A stretch of DNA of 64,000 bases from Maribacter algicola (lineage in GTDB: Bacteria; Bacteroidota; Bacteroidia; Flavobacteriales; Flavobacteriaceae), in NCBI RefSeq assembly GCF_003933245.1, contig NZ_QUSX01000001.1, positions 1-64,000 of the forward strand. The letters are read 5' to 3'. This document shows, piece after piece, positions 42,834 to 51,994 of the stretch; the first letter of the stretch is position 1, and the number at the start of each line of letters is the position of its first letter. A program made the position numbers and the translations under genes. Under the pieces are notes generated by a model that was given only the letters and a program-made list of their open reading frames with translations, made no database searches and had not been told where the DNA came from.

Positions 42834-44072
42834 ATGAACAATGCGGATTTACTTAAAATCGCCAAAACGTACGGAGATCCCGTTTATGTCTATGACTCCG
42901 AAAAAATAATTTCCCAGTTCAATCGTCTTACCAAGGCATTCGGTACGGTAAAGAATTTAAAATTGAATTACGCCGCAAAGGCACTATCCAATATCACGAT
43001 TTTAAAATTGATGAACAGTTTGGGAAGTGGTTTGGATACCGTTTCCATACAGGAAGTACAACTCGGTCTCTTAGCAGGTTTCAAACCAGAATCCATCATT
43101 TTCACGCCAAATGGCGTTTCTTTGGAAGAAATTGAGGAGGCTGCCAAATTGGGCGTTCGGATCAATATAGACAATCTATCCATTCTGGAGCAATTTGGTA
43201 GCAAGCATCCGGACATTCCGGTATGTATCCGGATAAATCCGCACGTAATGGCTGGAGGAAACTCGAAAATATCCGTAGGTCATATCGATTCTAAATTCGG
43301 TATAAGCATTCATCAAATACCTCATTTATTGCGAATTGTAGAGCTTACAAAAATGAACATCAACGGGATCCATATGCACACCGGAAGCGATATTTTGGAC
43401 ATTGATGTATTCCTGTACGCCTCAGAAATTCTCTTTGAAACGGCTAAAAACTTCAAAGATTTGGACTTTATTGATTTTGGAAGTGGTTTTAAGGTACCCT
43501 ATAAGCAAGGCGATATTGAGACCAATGTTGAGGAGCTGGGCAAAAAGTTGGGCTCTAGATTCAATGCATTTTGTAAGGAATATGGCAAGGAATTGACCTT
43601 GGCCTTTGAGCCCGGAAAATTCTTGGTCAGTGAGGCCGGATACTTTCTGGCCAAAGTAAACGTGGTAAAACAAACCACTTCTACTGTTTTTGCGAGCGTG
43701 GATACTGGCTTCAATCACTTGATTAGGCCAATGCTCTATGGGGCCACCCATTCCATTGAAAACATTTCCAATCCAGAAGGAAGGGAGCGTTATTATTCAG
43801 TAGTCGGTTATATATGTGAAACCGATACTTTTGCCAGTAACCGACGAATCAATGAGATTTCGGAAGGGGATATTTTGTGTTTCAAGAATGCGGGGGCCTA
43901 TTGCTTTACTATGGCAAGCAATTACAATTCAAGATTTAGGCCACCCGAGGTTTTATGGCACAAAGGTCAGGCGATTTTGATACGGGAACGGGAAACATTT
44001 GACGATCTGATTAAAAATCAGGTAGATGTAAAAGACCTATTTCAAGTAAAGCAACCTGAGAAGGTGAAATAA
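42834..44072 (+). CDS. lysA: Diaminopimelate decarboxylase
   Basis: 412 residues. The PLP lysine is K49 in NYAAKALSN. H182 in MHTGSD stacks on the cofactor, and DFGSGFKVPY supplies the glycine loop. EPGK (259-262) replaces the more usual EPGR, with K for R in the substrate/phosphate contact; C328-E329 in ICETD forms the active-site CE pair from the other subunit. The enzyme decarboxylates meso-diaminopimelate to L-lysine, the last step of lysine synthesis, in the cytoplasm. It has its own well-formed promoter with a candidate operator. The gene is full length. Confidence 0.96.
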   Translation: MNNADLLKIAKTYGDPVYVYDSEKIISQFNRLTKAFGTVKNLKLNYAAKALSNITILKLMNSLGSGLDTVSIQEVQLGLLAGFKPESIIFTPNGVSLEEIEEAAKLGVRINIDNLSILEQFGSKHPDIPVCIRINPHVMAGGNSKISVGHIDSKFGISIHQIPHLLRIVELTKMNINGIHMHTGSDILDIDVFLYASEILFETAKNFKDLDFIDFGSGFKVPYKQGDIETNVEELGKKLGSRFNAFCKEYGKELTLAFEPGKFLVSEAGYFLAKVNVVKQTTSTVFASVDTGFNHLIRPMLYGATHSIENISNPEGRERYYSVVGYICETDTFASNRRINEISEGDILCFKNAGAYCFTMASNYNSRFRPPEVLWHKGQAILIRERETFDDLIKNQVDVKDLFQVKQPEKVK

Positions 44073-44128
44073 AGACACGAAAAAAGCGTTAGTTTTGGTA
44101 TAATTGTTGGACTAACTCCATAAAAAGT

Positions 44129-44662
44129 ATGAACTCTAGCGTTTCTGTACAGATCAAAAATCTCTTTCTAGTTGCCTTTTTATTTTTTTCTGTTGGATTG
44201 CAGGCCCAAGAAGTGAAATGGCTTTCCTGGAACGAAGCAGCAGAACTGGCCGCCACGGATAAAAATCCAAAAAAAGTATTTGTTGATGTCTATACCGACT
44301 GGTGTGGGTGGTGCAAAAAAATGGATAAGGATACCTTTCAAAATCCGGAGGTAGCTGCCTACATGACAGAAAATTTCTACATGATAAAACTTGATGGGGA
44401 AGGCGCCGATCCCATCGAATTCAAGGGAAAAACCTATAAGTTTGTACCATCTGGCAGAAAAGGCTACCATGAGCTTGCAGCTGCCTTGATGCAGGGCAGA
44501 TTAAGTTATCCTACGACCATATTCCTCGACGAAGACTTTAACGTGCTTTCACCAGTGCCCGGCTACCAAAAACCGGAACCTTTTTTGAACATCGCCAAAT
44601 ACTTTGGTGAGAACATCTACAAAGAGAAGGATTGGAAAACCTACGCTGAAGCGGGAAAATAA
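44129..44662 (+). CDS. Periplasmic thioredoxin-like protein
   Basis: 177 residues. Signal peptide to about residue 26 (LFLVAFLFFSVGLQAQ). The thioredoxin-fold redox motif is TDWCGWCKKM (C59, C62), followed by DTFQNPEVAAYMTENFYMIKLDGEG and a cis-proline loop LSYPTTIFLDED near residue 129. It belongs to the thioredoxin_7/DUF255-like secreted group; the function is likely disulfide reduction or exchange in the periplasm, with unknown partner. A TAGTTTTG -7 match lies at 44090-44097. It ends four bases from the convergent DUF819 gene. Confidence 0.9.
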   Translation: MNSSVSVQIKNLFLVAFLFFSVGLQAQEVKWLSWNEAAELAATDKNPKKVFVDVYTDWCGWCKKMDKDTFQNPEVAAYMTENFYMIKLDGEGADPIEFKGKTYKFVPSGRKGYHELAAALMQGRLSYPTTIFLDEDFNVLSPVPGYQKPEPFLNIAKYFGENIYKEKDWKTYAEAGK

Positions 44663-44666
44663 GTTA

Positions 44667-45803
44667 CTACAGCAATGCGGTGACCATAAATCCCAAATAG
44701 GTTCCCAAAGCATTTCCTAAAGTACCCACCAAGATTGCGGGTAAAATCAATTCGCTGCGATCAAACGTTTCCGCAAGTGCTATGGCCGAGGTTCCTCCGC
44801 CCACATTGGCTTGACTCGCAATAGCAATCATGTCCCAATCCCTAAAAGTGAGGCCTCCAAGAACCACAATGACAATTCCATGTATGAATACTGCTACCAT
44901 GGTGAACAAAAACAAGGAAATCCCAATTTCTCCAAGTTCCAGTACAGAACTAATTTCACAATAGGCACCTATCACTGCCAGAAAAAGGTAAACCAGGTAC
45001 AAACCCAATGTATGGCCTCCTTTAAGTTTGGAAATGAAACCCGTCTGAGCTAATAGGATTCCAAGCGTAGATAGGGTTATGATGGAAGGAATCGAAGGAA
45101 CGACTTGTGTTACAAGTTCAGCAACTAAATAGGCGATCAATCCAATAAAAACGTACCAGCTTAACGTGTTTAGGCTTAGTGCATCCTTTTCGCTTTTAAT
45201 CACATTCGAAATAGAACTGGTTATTTTCCAATCCGTAATAAAACGCCTTAAGAACACGGGAATCGCAATTGTAATGACCACCCAAACCGCCGTGACAACA
45301 TTATCCACGGCAATGGCTCCTGCATAAAGAATTCCCCGGTCCTGAAATTCGTAGGTCAGGGCCACAGCGTTAAAATTAACACTGCCCCCAGTATAGGTTC
45401 CGGTTAGCATTCCCGCCAGAATCTTTGCGTCGTCACCAAGTATATTTTGAGGTGAAATTAAATACCAAGAAACCAAAATACCTATTACCGTAGCCAAAGA
45501 ACCTAACAGAAATAACACGATCATGGGTAGTCCGGCTTTCTGAATCGATTTTAAGTTGGCCCCCAGCAATAAGTAAAATATTGAAATAGGTGCTAAGTAT
45601 TTAAATATAGCATCGTACAAGGGAATGGAATTCGAGGCTGACGGAATCAACCTTAGATTGGAAAGAACGGCCGTGAAAACAATGACCAATAATGCCGCTC
45701 CCAATGGTTTACCCCATTTTGTTTTGGCAGCAGCTAGGGATAGCAACACCATGAGACTTAATACCGTTAAAACATACACCGGATTTTCGATAAAACTTGC
45801 CAT
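44667..45803 (-). CDS. DUF819 family membrane protein
   Basis: 378 residues from MASFIENPVYVLTVLSLMVLL. Two upstream in-frame ATGs exist, but a TATGTTTG -7 match (45828-45821) overlaps one, so the later start is preferred. About ten membrane segments are visible. Conserved-looking loops include TGTYTGGSVNFNAVA and ANVGGGTSAIALAETFDRSELILPAILVGTLGNALGTYLG, whose GG/N motifs recall the discontinuous helices of secondary transporters. DUF819 (YjcL-like) proteins are probable transporters of unknown substrate. It is convergent with the thioredoxin-like gene, and its 5' end faces the M1 peptidase gene. Confidence 0.88.
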   Translation of the reverse strand: MASFIENPVYVLTVLSLMVLLSLAAAKTKWGKPLGAALLVIVFTAVLSNLRLIPSASNSIPLYDAIFKYLAPISIFYLLLGANLKSIQKAGLPMIVLFLLGSLATVIGILVSWYLISPQNILGDDAKILAGMLTGTYTGGSVNFNAVALTYEFQDRGILYAGAIAVDNVVTAVWVVITIAIPVFLRRFITDWKITSSISNVIKSEKDALSLNTLSWYVFIGLIAYLVAELVTQVVPSIPSIITLSTLGILLAQTGFISKLKGGHTLGLYLVYLFLAVIGAYCEISSVLELGEIGISLFLFTMVAVFIHGIVIVVLGGLTFRDWDMIAIASQANVGGGTSAIALAETFDRSELILPAILVGTLGNALGTYLGFMVTALL

Positions 45804-45968
45804 TTCGATTGGATGAACAACAAACATAGTAAAATGGTCGGTAAATGATGGTTTTTGAGCAGCATTGCGACAACCATTCATATTTGCGAGATAATCGTAT
45901 TTAAATATTTTAAATTGGTTTACATTTCACAATGCGGTAATTTCACTGTATCAACGCATTTTATATAC

Positions 45969-48548
45969 ATGAAAAAATTTGTTTCCTTCTTGCTACTAAG
46001 CCTCCTAAGTATTGCCTGTACTCTAACCCAAAGGACAGAAAGACACATTGCAATATCTGACGGGGTATCATTGTCCCTGGCAGAATACCGGAAAGAGCAC
46101 ATTTCAAATATCACGTACAAATTGAATTTTGAAATTCCAATGGAGTTAGAAAAACCAATCCGCTCCAAACTAATGCTAAACTTTTTTCTTAATTCCTTGG
46201 AAAATCCTGTGTTTATCGATTTCAAAGAAGAAACGAATCATTTAAAGAAGATTGTTGTGAATGGGTCCCAAATTGAAATCAATCACACAAATGAACATAT
46301 TATAATCGCAAATAGTGATTTGGTGAAAGGCAAAAATACTTTGGAAATCGATTTTTTGGCCGGTGAACTTTCGCTAAATCGAAATGAAGAATACTTATAT
46401 ACATTATTGGTTCCGGACCGTGCAAGAACCCTTTTTCCTTGTTTTGACCAACCCAATTTAAAAGCTACCTATACGCTGACAATTACAGCCCCTGAAACTT
46501 GGAAGGTGCTTTGCGCCGCTCCGGAACTCAATCGAACCACTTCTGACGGACGAAAGGTGCATGAATTTGAAAAATCGGACAAAATGAGCACCTATCTTTT
46601 TTCCTTCGTGGCGGGAAAGTTCGAGTCCAAAGAAATGGCAATAGCCAATATTCCTATGAAAATGTTATATCGGGAAACCGATGAAGAAAAAATCAAGTAC
46701 AGTATCGATTCCATTTTCCAATTGCACCACAGTTCCAAAGAGTTTTTGGAAGACTATACCGATTTTACCTTCCCCTTTAAAAAGCTCGATTTTGCAACCA
46801 TTCCAGGTTTTCAATATGGCGGTATGGAACATGTAGGGGCCATTCAATATAAAGAAAGCTCGCTTTTTTTGGACGGTAGTGCCACGGAAAACAGAAAACT
46901 GGGGAGGGCCAAACTGATCGCCCATGAAACTTCCCATATGTGGTTTGGGGATTTGGTTACCATGGATTGGTTCAATGACGTATGGATGAAGGAGGTATTT
47001 GCCAATTTTATGGCGGATAAAATAGTAAATCCTGAATTTCCTTCCATAAACCATGAACTCGCTTTCATGGTAGGGCATTATCCTAGCGCATATGGCGAAG
47101 ATCGCACAAAAGGCACGAATCCTATCAGACAAGAATTGAAAAACCTCAACAATGCGGGTTCACTTTATGGCAGTATCATCTATAATAAAGCGCCCATTAT
47201 GATGCGACAGTTGGAAGCGGTCTTGGGTAAGGAAACTTTTAAAGAGGGAATACAGGAATACATAAAAACCTATCAAAATTCGAATGCGAATTGGAACGAC
47301 CTCGTGAAGATTTTGGATGACCGTACGGACATAGACCTTCTTTCTTGGAGCGATGTCTGGGTGAACAGCTCCGGCAGGCCTATTTTCAAGGATAGTGTAA
47401 CATATACGGAGGACGGCAAGATTTCCTCTTTGGAATTGAGACAAATGGCCGAAGATAGGTCGGACCAAATTTGGCCCCAGATTTTTGAGATTTCCTTGGT
47501 CTATCCCGATACGGTTCGAAGAATTCCCTTGGAATTCACCGGAGACGAACTGGAAATCACCGAGGCCCTCGGACTTCCAAAACCACTCGCAATCCTTTAT
47601 AATTCGGATGGTATGGGTTATGGCGTCTTTCCAATACATCCAGAAGCTTTTGAGACTATAGCGATTATAGGTGATGAAGTCGCTAGAGGTTCCTTTTACA
47701 TAAACGCATATGAAAATGCTTTAAATGGAACTATAAAACCTTTAGAGCTCCTGCGTTTTTATGAAAACCGATTGTATCTGGAAGAAAATGAATTGTTATC
47801 GAATTTGTTATCTGGGTATTTGAGAAACTTGTTCTGGAAATACCTCACGGAAGAAGAACGGCGCTTGGAGCAATCCAAAATCACCGATAATTTGTGGTCT
47901 CAACTGCAAAAGGACCAATCCCCGAACAAGAAAAAGACTTTGTTCTCAACCTTTGAGTCGGTGGCTTACACGGGAACTTCCATCCAACAATTGTACGATA
48001 TTTGGTCCAAAAAAGTAGTTCTGTCCAATTTGCGACTGAACAAGGATGACTTTACCGAAATGGCCTTGGACCTTGCACTCTACCAACATCCTAAATCAGA
48101 GGTAATATTGCAAACGGCTAAAAACGCCCTTGACAATCCGGACAAATTGGAACGCTTCAACTTCCTGCTACCTTCCGTTTCCAAGGATGCATCGGTCAAA
48201 AGCAACTTTATGGAATCCCTCAAACTTGAAAAGAACCGTTCAAAGGAAGCCTGGTCGGCATCGGCCTTGAGCAACATTAATCATCCCCTGCATGCCACCT
48301 TTGCACTTCAGCATCTAAAGAGTAGTTTGGACTTGTTGGACGAAATTCAAAAAACCGGCGATATTTTCTTTCCAAAACGCTGGTTAAGCAGTACCATAGG
48401 CAATCATACCTCAAACGAAGCCTACGAAATCATGCAAGATTATTTAAAGGATAATCCGGAACTAAACCCCTCCCTTAAAAACAAGTTATGGCAAGCCGCC
48501 GATGACCTTAGGAGGGTTCAACTTCTAAACAAAAGGATAACCCAATAA
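45969..48548 (+). CDS. M1 family metallopeptidase lipoprotein
   Basis: 859 residues from MKKFVSFLLLSLLSIAC. The lipobox places the acylated cysteine at residue 17; the frame extends 38 codons upstream but lacks a signal there. The zinc site is HETSH (H319, E320, H323) with E342 in WMKEVFANF, the exact HEXXH-X18-E spacing. The transition-state tyrosine is Y405 in IIYNKAPIMM. The exopeptidase motif normally GxMEN reads GGMEH (284-288), with His for Asn. The C-terminal ~350 residues are helical, as in ERAP-type M1 enzymes. It probably trims peptides at the cell envelope. Confidence 0.93.
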   Translation: MKKFVSFLLLSLLSIACTLTQRTERHIAISDGVSLSLAEYRKEHISNITYKLNFEIPMELEKPIRSKLMLNFFLNSLENPVFIDFKEETNHLKKIVVNGSQIEINHTNEHIIIANSDLVKGKNTLEIDFLAGELSLNRNEEYLYTLLVPDRARTLFPCFDQPNLKATYTLTITAPETWKVLCAAPELNRTTSDGRKVHEFEKSDKMSTYLFSFVAGKFESKEMAIANIPMKMLYRETDEEKIKYSIDSIFQLHHSSKEFLEDYTDFTFPFKKLDFATIPGFQYGGMEHVGAIQYKESSLFLDGSATENRKLGRAKLIAHETSHMWFGDLVTMDWFNDVWMKEVFANFMADKIVNPEFPSINHELAFMVGHYPSAYGEDRTKGTNPIRQELKNLNNAGSLYGSIIYNKAPIMMRQLEAVLGKETFKEGIQEYIKTYQNSNANWNDLVKILDDRTDIDLLSWSDVWVNSSGRPIFKDSVTYTEDGKISSLELRQMAEDRSDQIWPQIFEISLVYPDTVRRIPLEFTGDELEITEALGLPKPLAILYNSDGMGYGVFPIHPEAFETIAIIGDEVARGSFYINAYENALNGTIKPLELLRFYENRLYLEENELLSNLLSGYLRNLFWKYLTEEERRLEQSKITDNLWSQLQKDQSPNKKKTLFSTFESVAYTGTSIQQLYDIWSKKVVLSNLRLNKDDFTEMALDLALYQHPKSEVILQTAKNALDNPDKLERFNFLLPSVSKDASVKSNFMESLKLEKNRSKEAWSASALSNINHPLHATFALQHLKSSLDLLDEIQKTGDIFFPKRWLSSTIGNHTSNEAYEIMQDYLKDNPELNPSLKNKLWQAADDLRRVQLLNKRITQ

Positions 48549-48573
48549 ACTAAAAAGAGGGTATCAGTTGACC

Positions 48574-50253
48574 TTAATCAACAGATATAGTGGAAATACC
48601 CCATCTAACTGCCGAGTTGTTCTCCTCGTCGGCCTTGACTATTACGTAAAACTCGGAACCTGTGGAATTAAAAAAGCCAAAATACCCGTGAGACGCAAAA
48701 AGGGAAAAATTGCCATTCGTATCCGTTCCTAAAAACTTTGGCAACTCTATTTCGCCTTGAAAGTTGTAAAAATCTTCTGTGTATTTTTTAACAACACTAC
48801 CAGGTTTATAATCCCAATCCCATAACCCTTCGTCCACAATAGTATATATTACATTTGCTTCTGCATGGGAATCCATAGTCGTAATACGTTTTCCTTGCTC
48901 ACCAAATAATTTTCCGCTATAGGTCATGTCACTCGTTTGATTCTCTGAAGCGTTAAATACATTCCTGGCCCTGGAAAACAATTTATCCCCAGATTCAGAT
49001 ATCCAAATATTACCGCTAAATTCAAAATCACCGTGATATGGAGAATCGTAAAGATAATGTGCAGTCCCTCCAGAAATGTCATACTTTTCAAAATCGGATG
49101 GGGAAAGACCGTTATCTGCGCCATAAATATAATTGCCGCTAGGATGCAACTTGGCCCTAGTCCCTGCATAAATCGAATTTCCTGTGTTTTGTGTCTCATT
49201 TCCAGTGGACAGATCAATACACCTAATACGTTCATGCTGATCTACACGCGGAAAAGCATATGCCCAATTGTTTGGTCCCAAAACAATATCAAATACGTCT
49301 GTTGTGACACTGTAAATTTGGATCAATTCCATTGATGATAAATTTATATAGGAAATATATCCATCATGACCAACTACGGCAAAATTACCATCTTGACTAA
49401 TAGATACGCTTGTAGGCGGTAAGTTCAAATCCAATGATTGAGTTCCTTGGGAAACTGGATTAATATTAAGAATTTGGTTTGGAAATTCTGAAACCGCAAT
49501 TATTTTGTCATAATTTCGATCATATTCAGCATCCACAATTTGACCATTATCCAATATCCATTTTTCCTCTTTATAGGATTTTATATTGACAGGCAGCTCC
49601 AAAGCGTTCTGTTGGTTATTTCCAATATTTAAAGAATATTCATAGATATTCGTTTCTAACTCGGTTCTATCAACAATCGAGGTTACCAAAATAGAATCAC
49701 CAATAGCCAAAAAACCTGAGTCTGGAGAAACTGTTAAATAATCATTTTGATTGTTAATGGTCCAATTAAAGTCCAAACCACCTATATTTTTAATATAAAA
49801 CTCAGTTGAATCTTCTTGATAATCAAATTCCAAAATGTTCTTTGATATGGCCATTTGAGAAATTTGAGGAGTTTCTATGAATACCGATACATCCATGAAC
49901 TTTTTACCAGCCGAACTTGAAATTATTTCTACCGTACCCGTGTTCCAACCAACGGTTAAACCGGAAACCTCCGTGGTAACCAAAATTTCATCAATTGTAC
50001 CGTCCAAGATACCACTGGAAGGAGAAAAAGAAATCCAGTTTGGTTTACTACCTATTCGCCACTCGAATCTTCCTTCAGGTTGGGAAGAAATAAAAATGGT
50101 ACCTGATTCACCTTGTAACAACTCCAAATTATTTGGAGAAACTATCAATTGTAGATCTTTGCCTATCTCTGAATCATTTTCATTAGAACACGATAGGAAA
50201 AGGAATATTCCACAAAGAAATTTAATTGCAAAAAAAGTCCTACTTCTGCCCAT
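48574..50253 (-). CDS. Lipoprotein with BACON-like domains and beta-propeller
   Basis: 559 residues. Signal FFAIKFLCGIFLFLSCSNEND with an acylatable cysteine near residue 22. Two ~95-residue Ig-like units in the N-terminal third fit the BACON type (PNWISFSPSSGILDGTIDEI; DYLTVSPDSGFLAIGDSI). The remaining ~330 residues carry propeller-like blades (YDRNYDKIIAVSEFPNQIL, SQDGNFAVVGHDGYISYINL, HPSGNYIYGADNG). BACON domains are often found in surface glycan-binding or degrading proteins, but no enzyme residues were seen and no function is assigned. It is convergent with the M1 peptidase gene, 25 bases away. Confidence 0.75.
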   Translation of the reverse strand: MGRSRTFFAIKFLCGIFLFLSCSNENDSEIGKDLQLIVSPNNLELLQGESGTIFISSQPEGRFEWRIGSKPNWISFSPSSGILDGTIDEILVTTEVSGLTVGWNTGTVEIISSSAGKKFMDVSVFIETPQISQMAISKNILEFDYQEDSTEFYIKNIGGLDFNWTINNQNDYLTVSPDSGFLAIGDSILVTSIVDRTELETNIYEYSLNIGNNQQNALELPVNIKSYKEEKWILDNGQIVDAEYDRNYDKIIAVSEFPNQILNINPVSQGTQSLDLNLPPTSVSISQDGNFAVVGHDGYISYINLSSMELIQIYSVTTDVFDIVLGPNNWAYAFPRVDQHERIRCIDLSTGNETQNTGNSIYAGTRAKLHPSGNYIYGADNGLSPSDFEKYDISGGTAHYLYDSPYHGDFEFSGNIWISESGDKLFSRARNVFNASENQTSDMTYSGKLFGEQGKRITTMDSHAEANVIYTIVDEGLWDWDYKPGSVVKKYTEDFYNFQGEIELPKFLGTDTNGNFSLFASHGYFGFFNSTGSEFYVIVKADEENNSAVRWGISTISVD

Positions 50254-50349
50254 ATAGTTTTATACTAATTTTTTAATCTAACGTGGAATAAGGAAGTATA
50301 TTTTGAGCAGCTACCTCTAGTGCCAAACTTCTATAATAATCCAAATAAT

Positions 50350-51822
50350 CTACCTACTATAATTAGGAGACTCCTTGGTAATAGTAACATCATGTGGATG
50401 GCTCTCGTTGATACCGCTCGCAGTAATCTTTACGAATCGACCTGTCTCCTTTAAAGTCTCAATATCCTTGGCGCCACAGTAGCCCATACCGGCCCTCAGT
50501 CCGCCTACAAATTGGTGGATACTTTCGAACAGGTCTCCCTTATAAGGTACCCTACCTACAATTCCTTCTGGAACCAATTTTTTGATATCTTCCTCCACGT
50601 CTTGAAAGTAGCGGTCCTTACTACCTTGCTTCATGGCTTCTACGGAACCCATGCCGCGGTAACTTTTGAATTTTCTGCCTTCGTAGATAATGGTTTCCCC
50701 AGGGGACTCCTTAGTTCCTGCCAAAAGCGAACCTAGCATCACGGTGTCCGCCCCGGCAGCAATGGCTTTGGGAATATCACCTGTGTAACGAATACCGCCA
50801 TCTGCAATAACGGGAACACCGGAACCTTTGATGGCAGCAGCGACCTCCAACACGGCTGAGAATTGTGGAAATCCTACACCGGCCACGACCCTTGTGGTAC
50901 AAATAGATCCAGGACCAATACCGACTTTGACAGCATCGGCACCAGCTTCTACTAGATATTTCGCAGCTTCACCGGTGGCAATATTACCCACGATTACATC
51001 CAAATCCGGAAACTTTTTCTTTACCTCTTTCAAGACGGTGACCACTCCTTTGGTATGTCCGTGGGCGGTATCGATAACAACAGCATCCACCCCGGCATTC
51101 ACCAAGGCCTCTGCCCGATCCACGGCATCCATGGTTACGCCCAAAGCTGCCGCAACACGCAACCGGCCATACTGGTCCTTGTTGGCAATGGGCTTTTGGG
51201 TGAGTTTGGTGATGTCCCTAAAGGTGATGAGACCGATCAATTTATTGTTCTTGTCAACGACCGGAAGTTTTTCAATTTTGTGCTCCTGTAGTATGTCCTC
51301 AGCTTCGGATAGCGAGGTTCCCTCCCCTGCTGTCACCAAATTTTCAGAGGTCATTACCTCCGAAATTGGTCGGTCATTGTTTTTTTCAAATCGTAAATCC
51401 CTATTGGTAACGATTCCTATGAGCTTACCTTCATCGTCCACAATGGGTATTCCACCTATACTATGTTCCTTCATATTGGCTTTAGCATCCTTCACCTTGG
51501 AATTCAAAGGCATGGTTACGGGATCTAAAATCATTCCACTCTCCGCCCTTTTGACCTTTCTTACTTTCAGCGCCTGTTGCTCAATGGTCATATTTTTATG
51601 AAGCACCCCTATGCCCCCCTCTTGGGCAATGGCAATGGCCATACGGGATTCCGTAACGGTATCCATCGCCGCGGAAATTATCGGGACATTGATAGTAATA
51701 TTTCGAGTAAACTTGGATTGAATGTTGACTTCGCGGGGCAATACTTCGGAATACGCGGGTACCAAGAGTACGTCGTCATACGTAAGACCTTCTCCGAGAA
51801 TTTTTTTTAGGTGGGCTTCCAT
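50350..51822 (-). CDS. guaB: IMP dehydrogenase
   Basis: 490 residues, normal length. The (beta/alpha)8 barrel is split by two CBS domains at about 96-205. The catalytic loop [17 protein letters not shown] carries the nucleophile C308; [43 protein letters not shown] and the flap [13 protein letters not shown] are intact. The enzyme oxidises IMP to XMP with NAD+, the committed step of GMP synthesis, in the cytoplasm. A TATATTTG -7 element and an 8-bp-arm inverted repeat lie directly upstream. Confidence 0.98.
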   Translation of the reverse strand: MEAHLKKILGEGLTYDDVLLVPAYSEVLPREVNIQSKFTRNITINVPIISAAMDTVTESRMAIAIAQEGGIGVLHKNMTIEQQALKVRKVKRAESGMILDPVTMPLNSKVKDAKANMKEHSIGGIPIVDDEGKLIGIVTNRDLRFEKNNDRPISEVMTSENLVTAGEGTSLSEAEDILQEHKIEKLPVVDKNNKLIGLITFRDITKLTQKPIANKDQYGRLRVAAALGVTMDAVDRAEALVNAGVDAVVIDTAHGHTKGVVTVLKEVKKKFPDLDVIVGNIATGEAAKYLVEAGADAVKVGIGPGSICTTRVVAGVGFPQFSAVLEVAAAIKGSGVPVIADGGIRYTGDIPKAIAAGADTVMLGSLLAGTKESPGETIIYEGRKFKSYRGMGSVEAMKQGSKDRYFQDVEEDIKKLVPEGIVGRVPYKGDLFESIHQFVGGLRAGMGYCGAKDIETLKETGRFVKITASGINESHPHDVTITKESPNYSR

Positions 51823-51853
51823 GCAATTAAGGATTTAATTGCGTGCAAATATA
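51823..51853 (-). promoter_or_regulatory. guaB promoter -7 element and adjoining inverted repeat
   Basis: On the minus strand TATATTTG (51853-51846) is a perfect TAnnTTTG match. Immediately after it comes the inverted repeat GCAATTAA-N4-TTAATTGC (51842-51823), whose end touches the start codon. Its position over the presumed transcription start suits an operator; a 5' mRNA hairpin is the alternative. Confidence 0.6.
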
Positions 51854-51994
51854 GTGAATATTATTGGTTTAATTCTTGACCTATTTACCTTAAAACAAGG
51901 GTTTCAGCCAATAATTCATTTTTAATCCGAAAGGAAATCCCAAAGAACTGAAAGAACACTTAAGGCAATCCTCAGGAATTACTCTTAAACCAAA

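Noticed and set aside
50828..51601. 257-codon plus-strand open frame antisense to guaB
   Set aside because: guaB is unmistakable on the other strand; the Ser/Thr-rich translation is a typical codon shadow.
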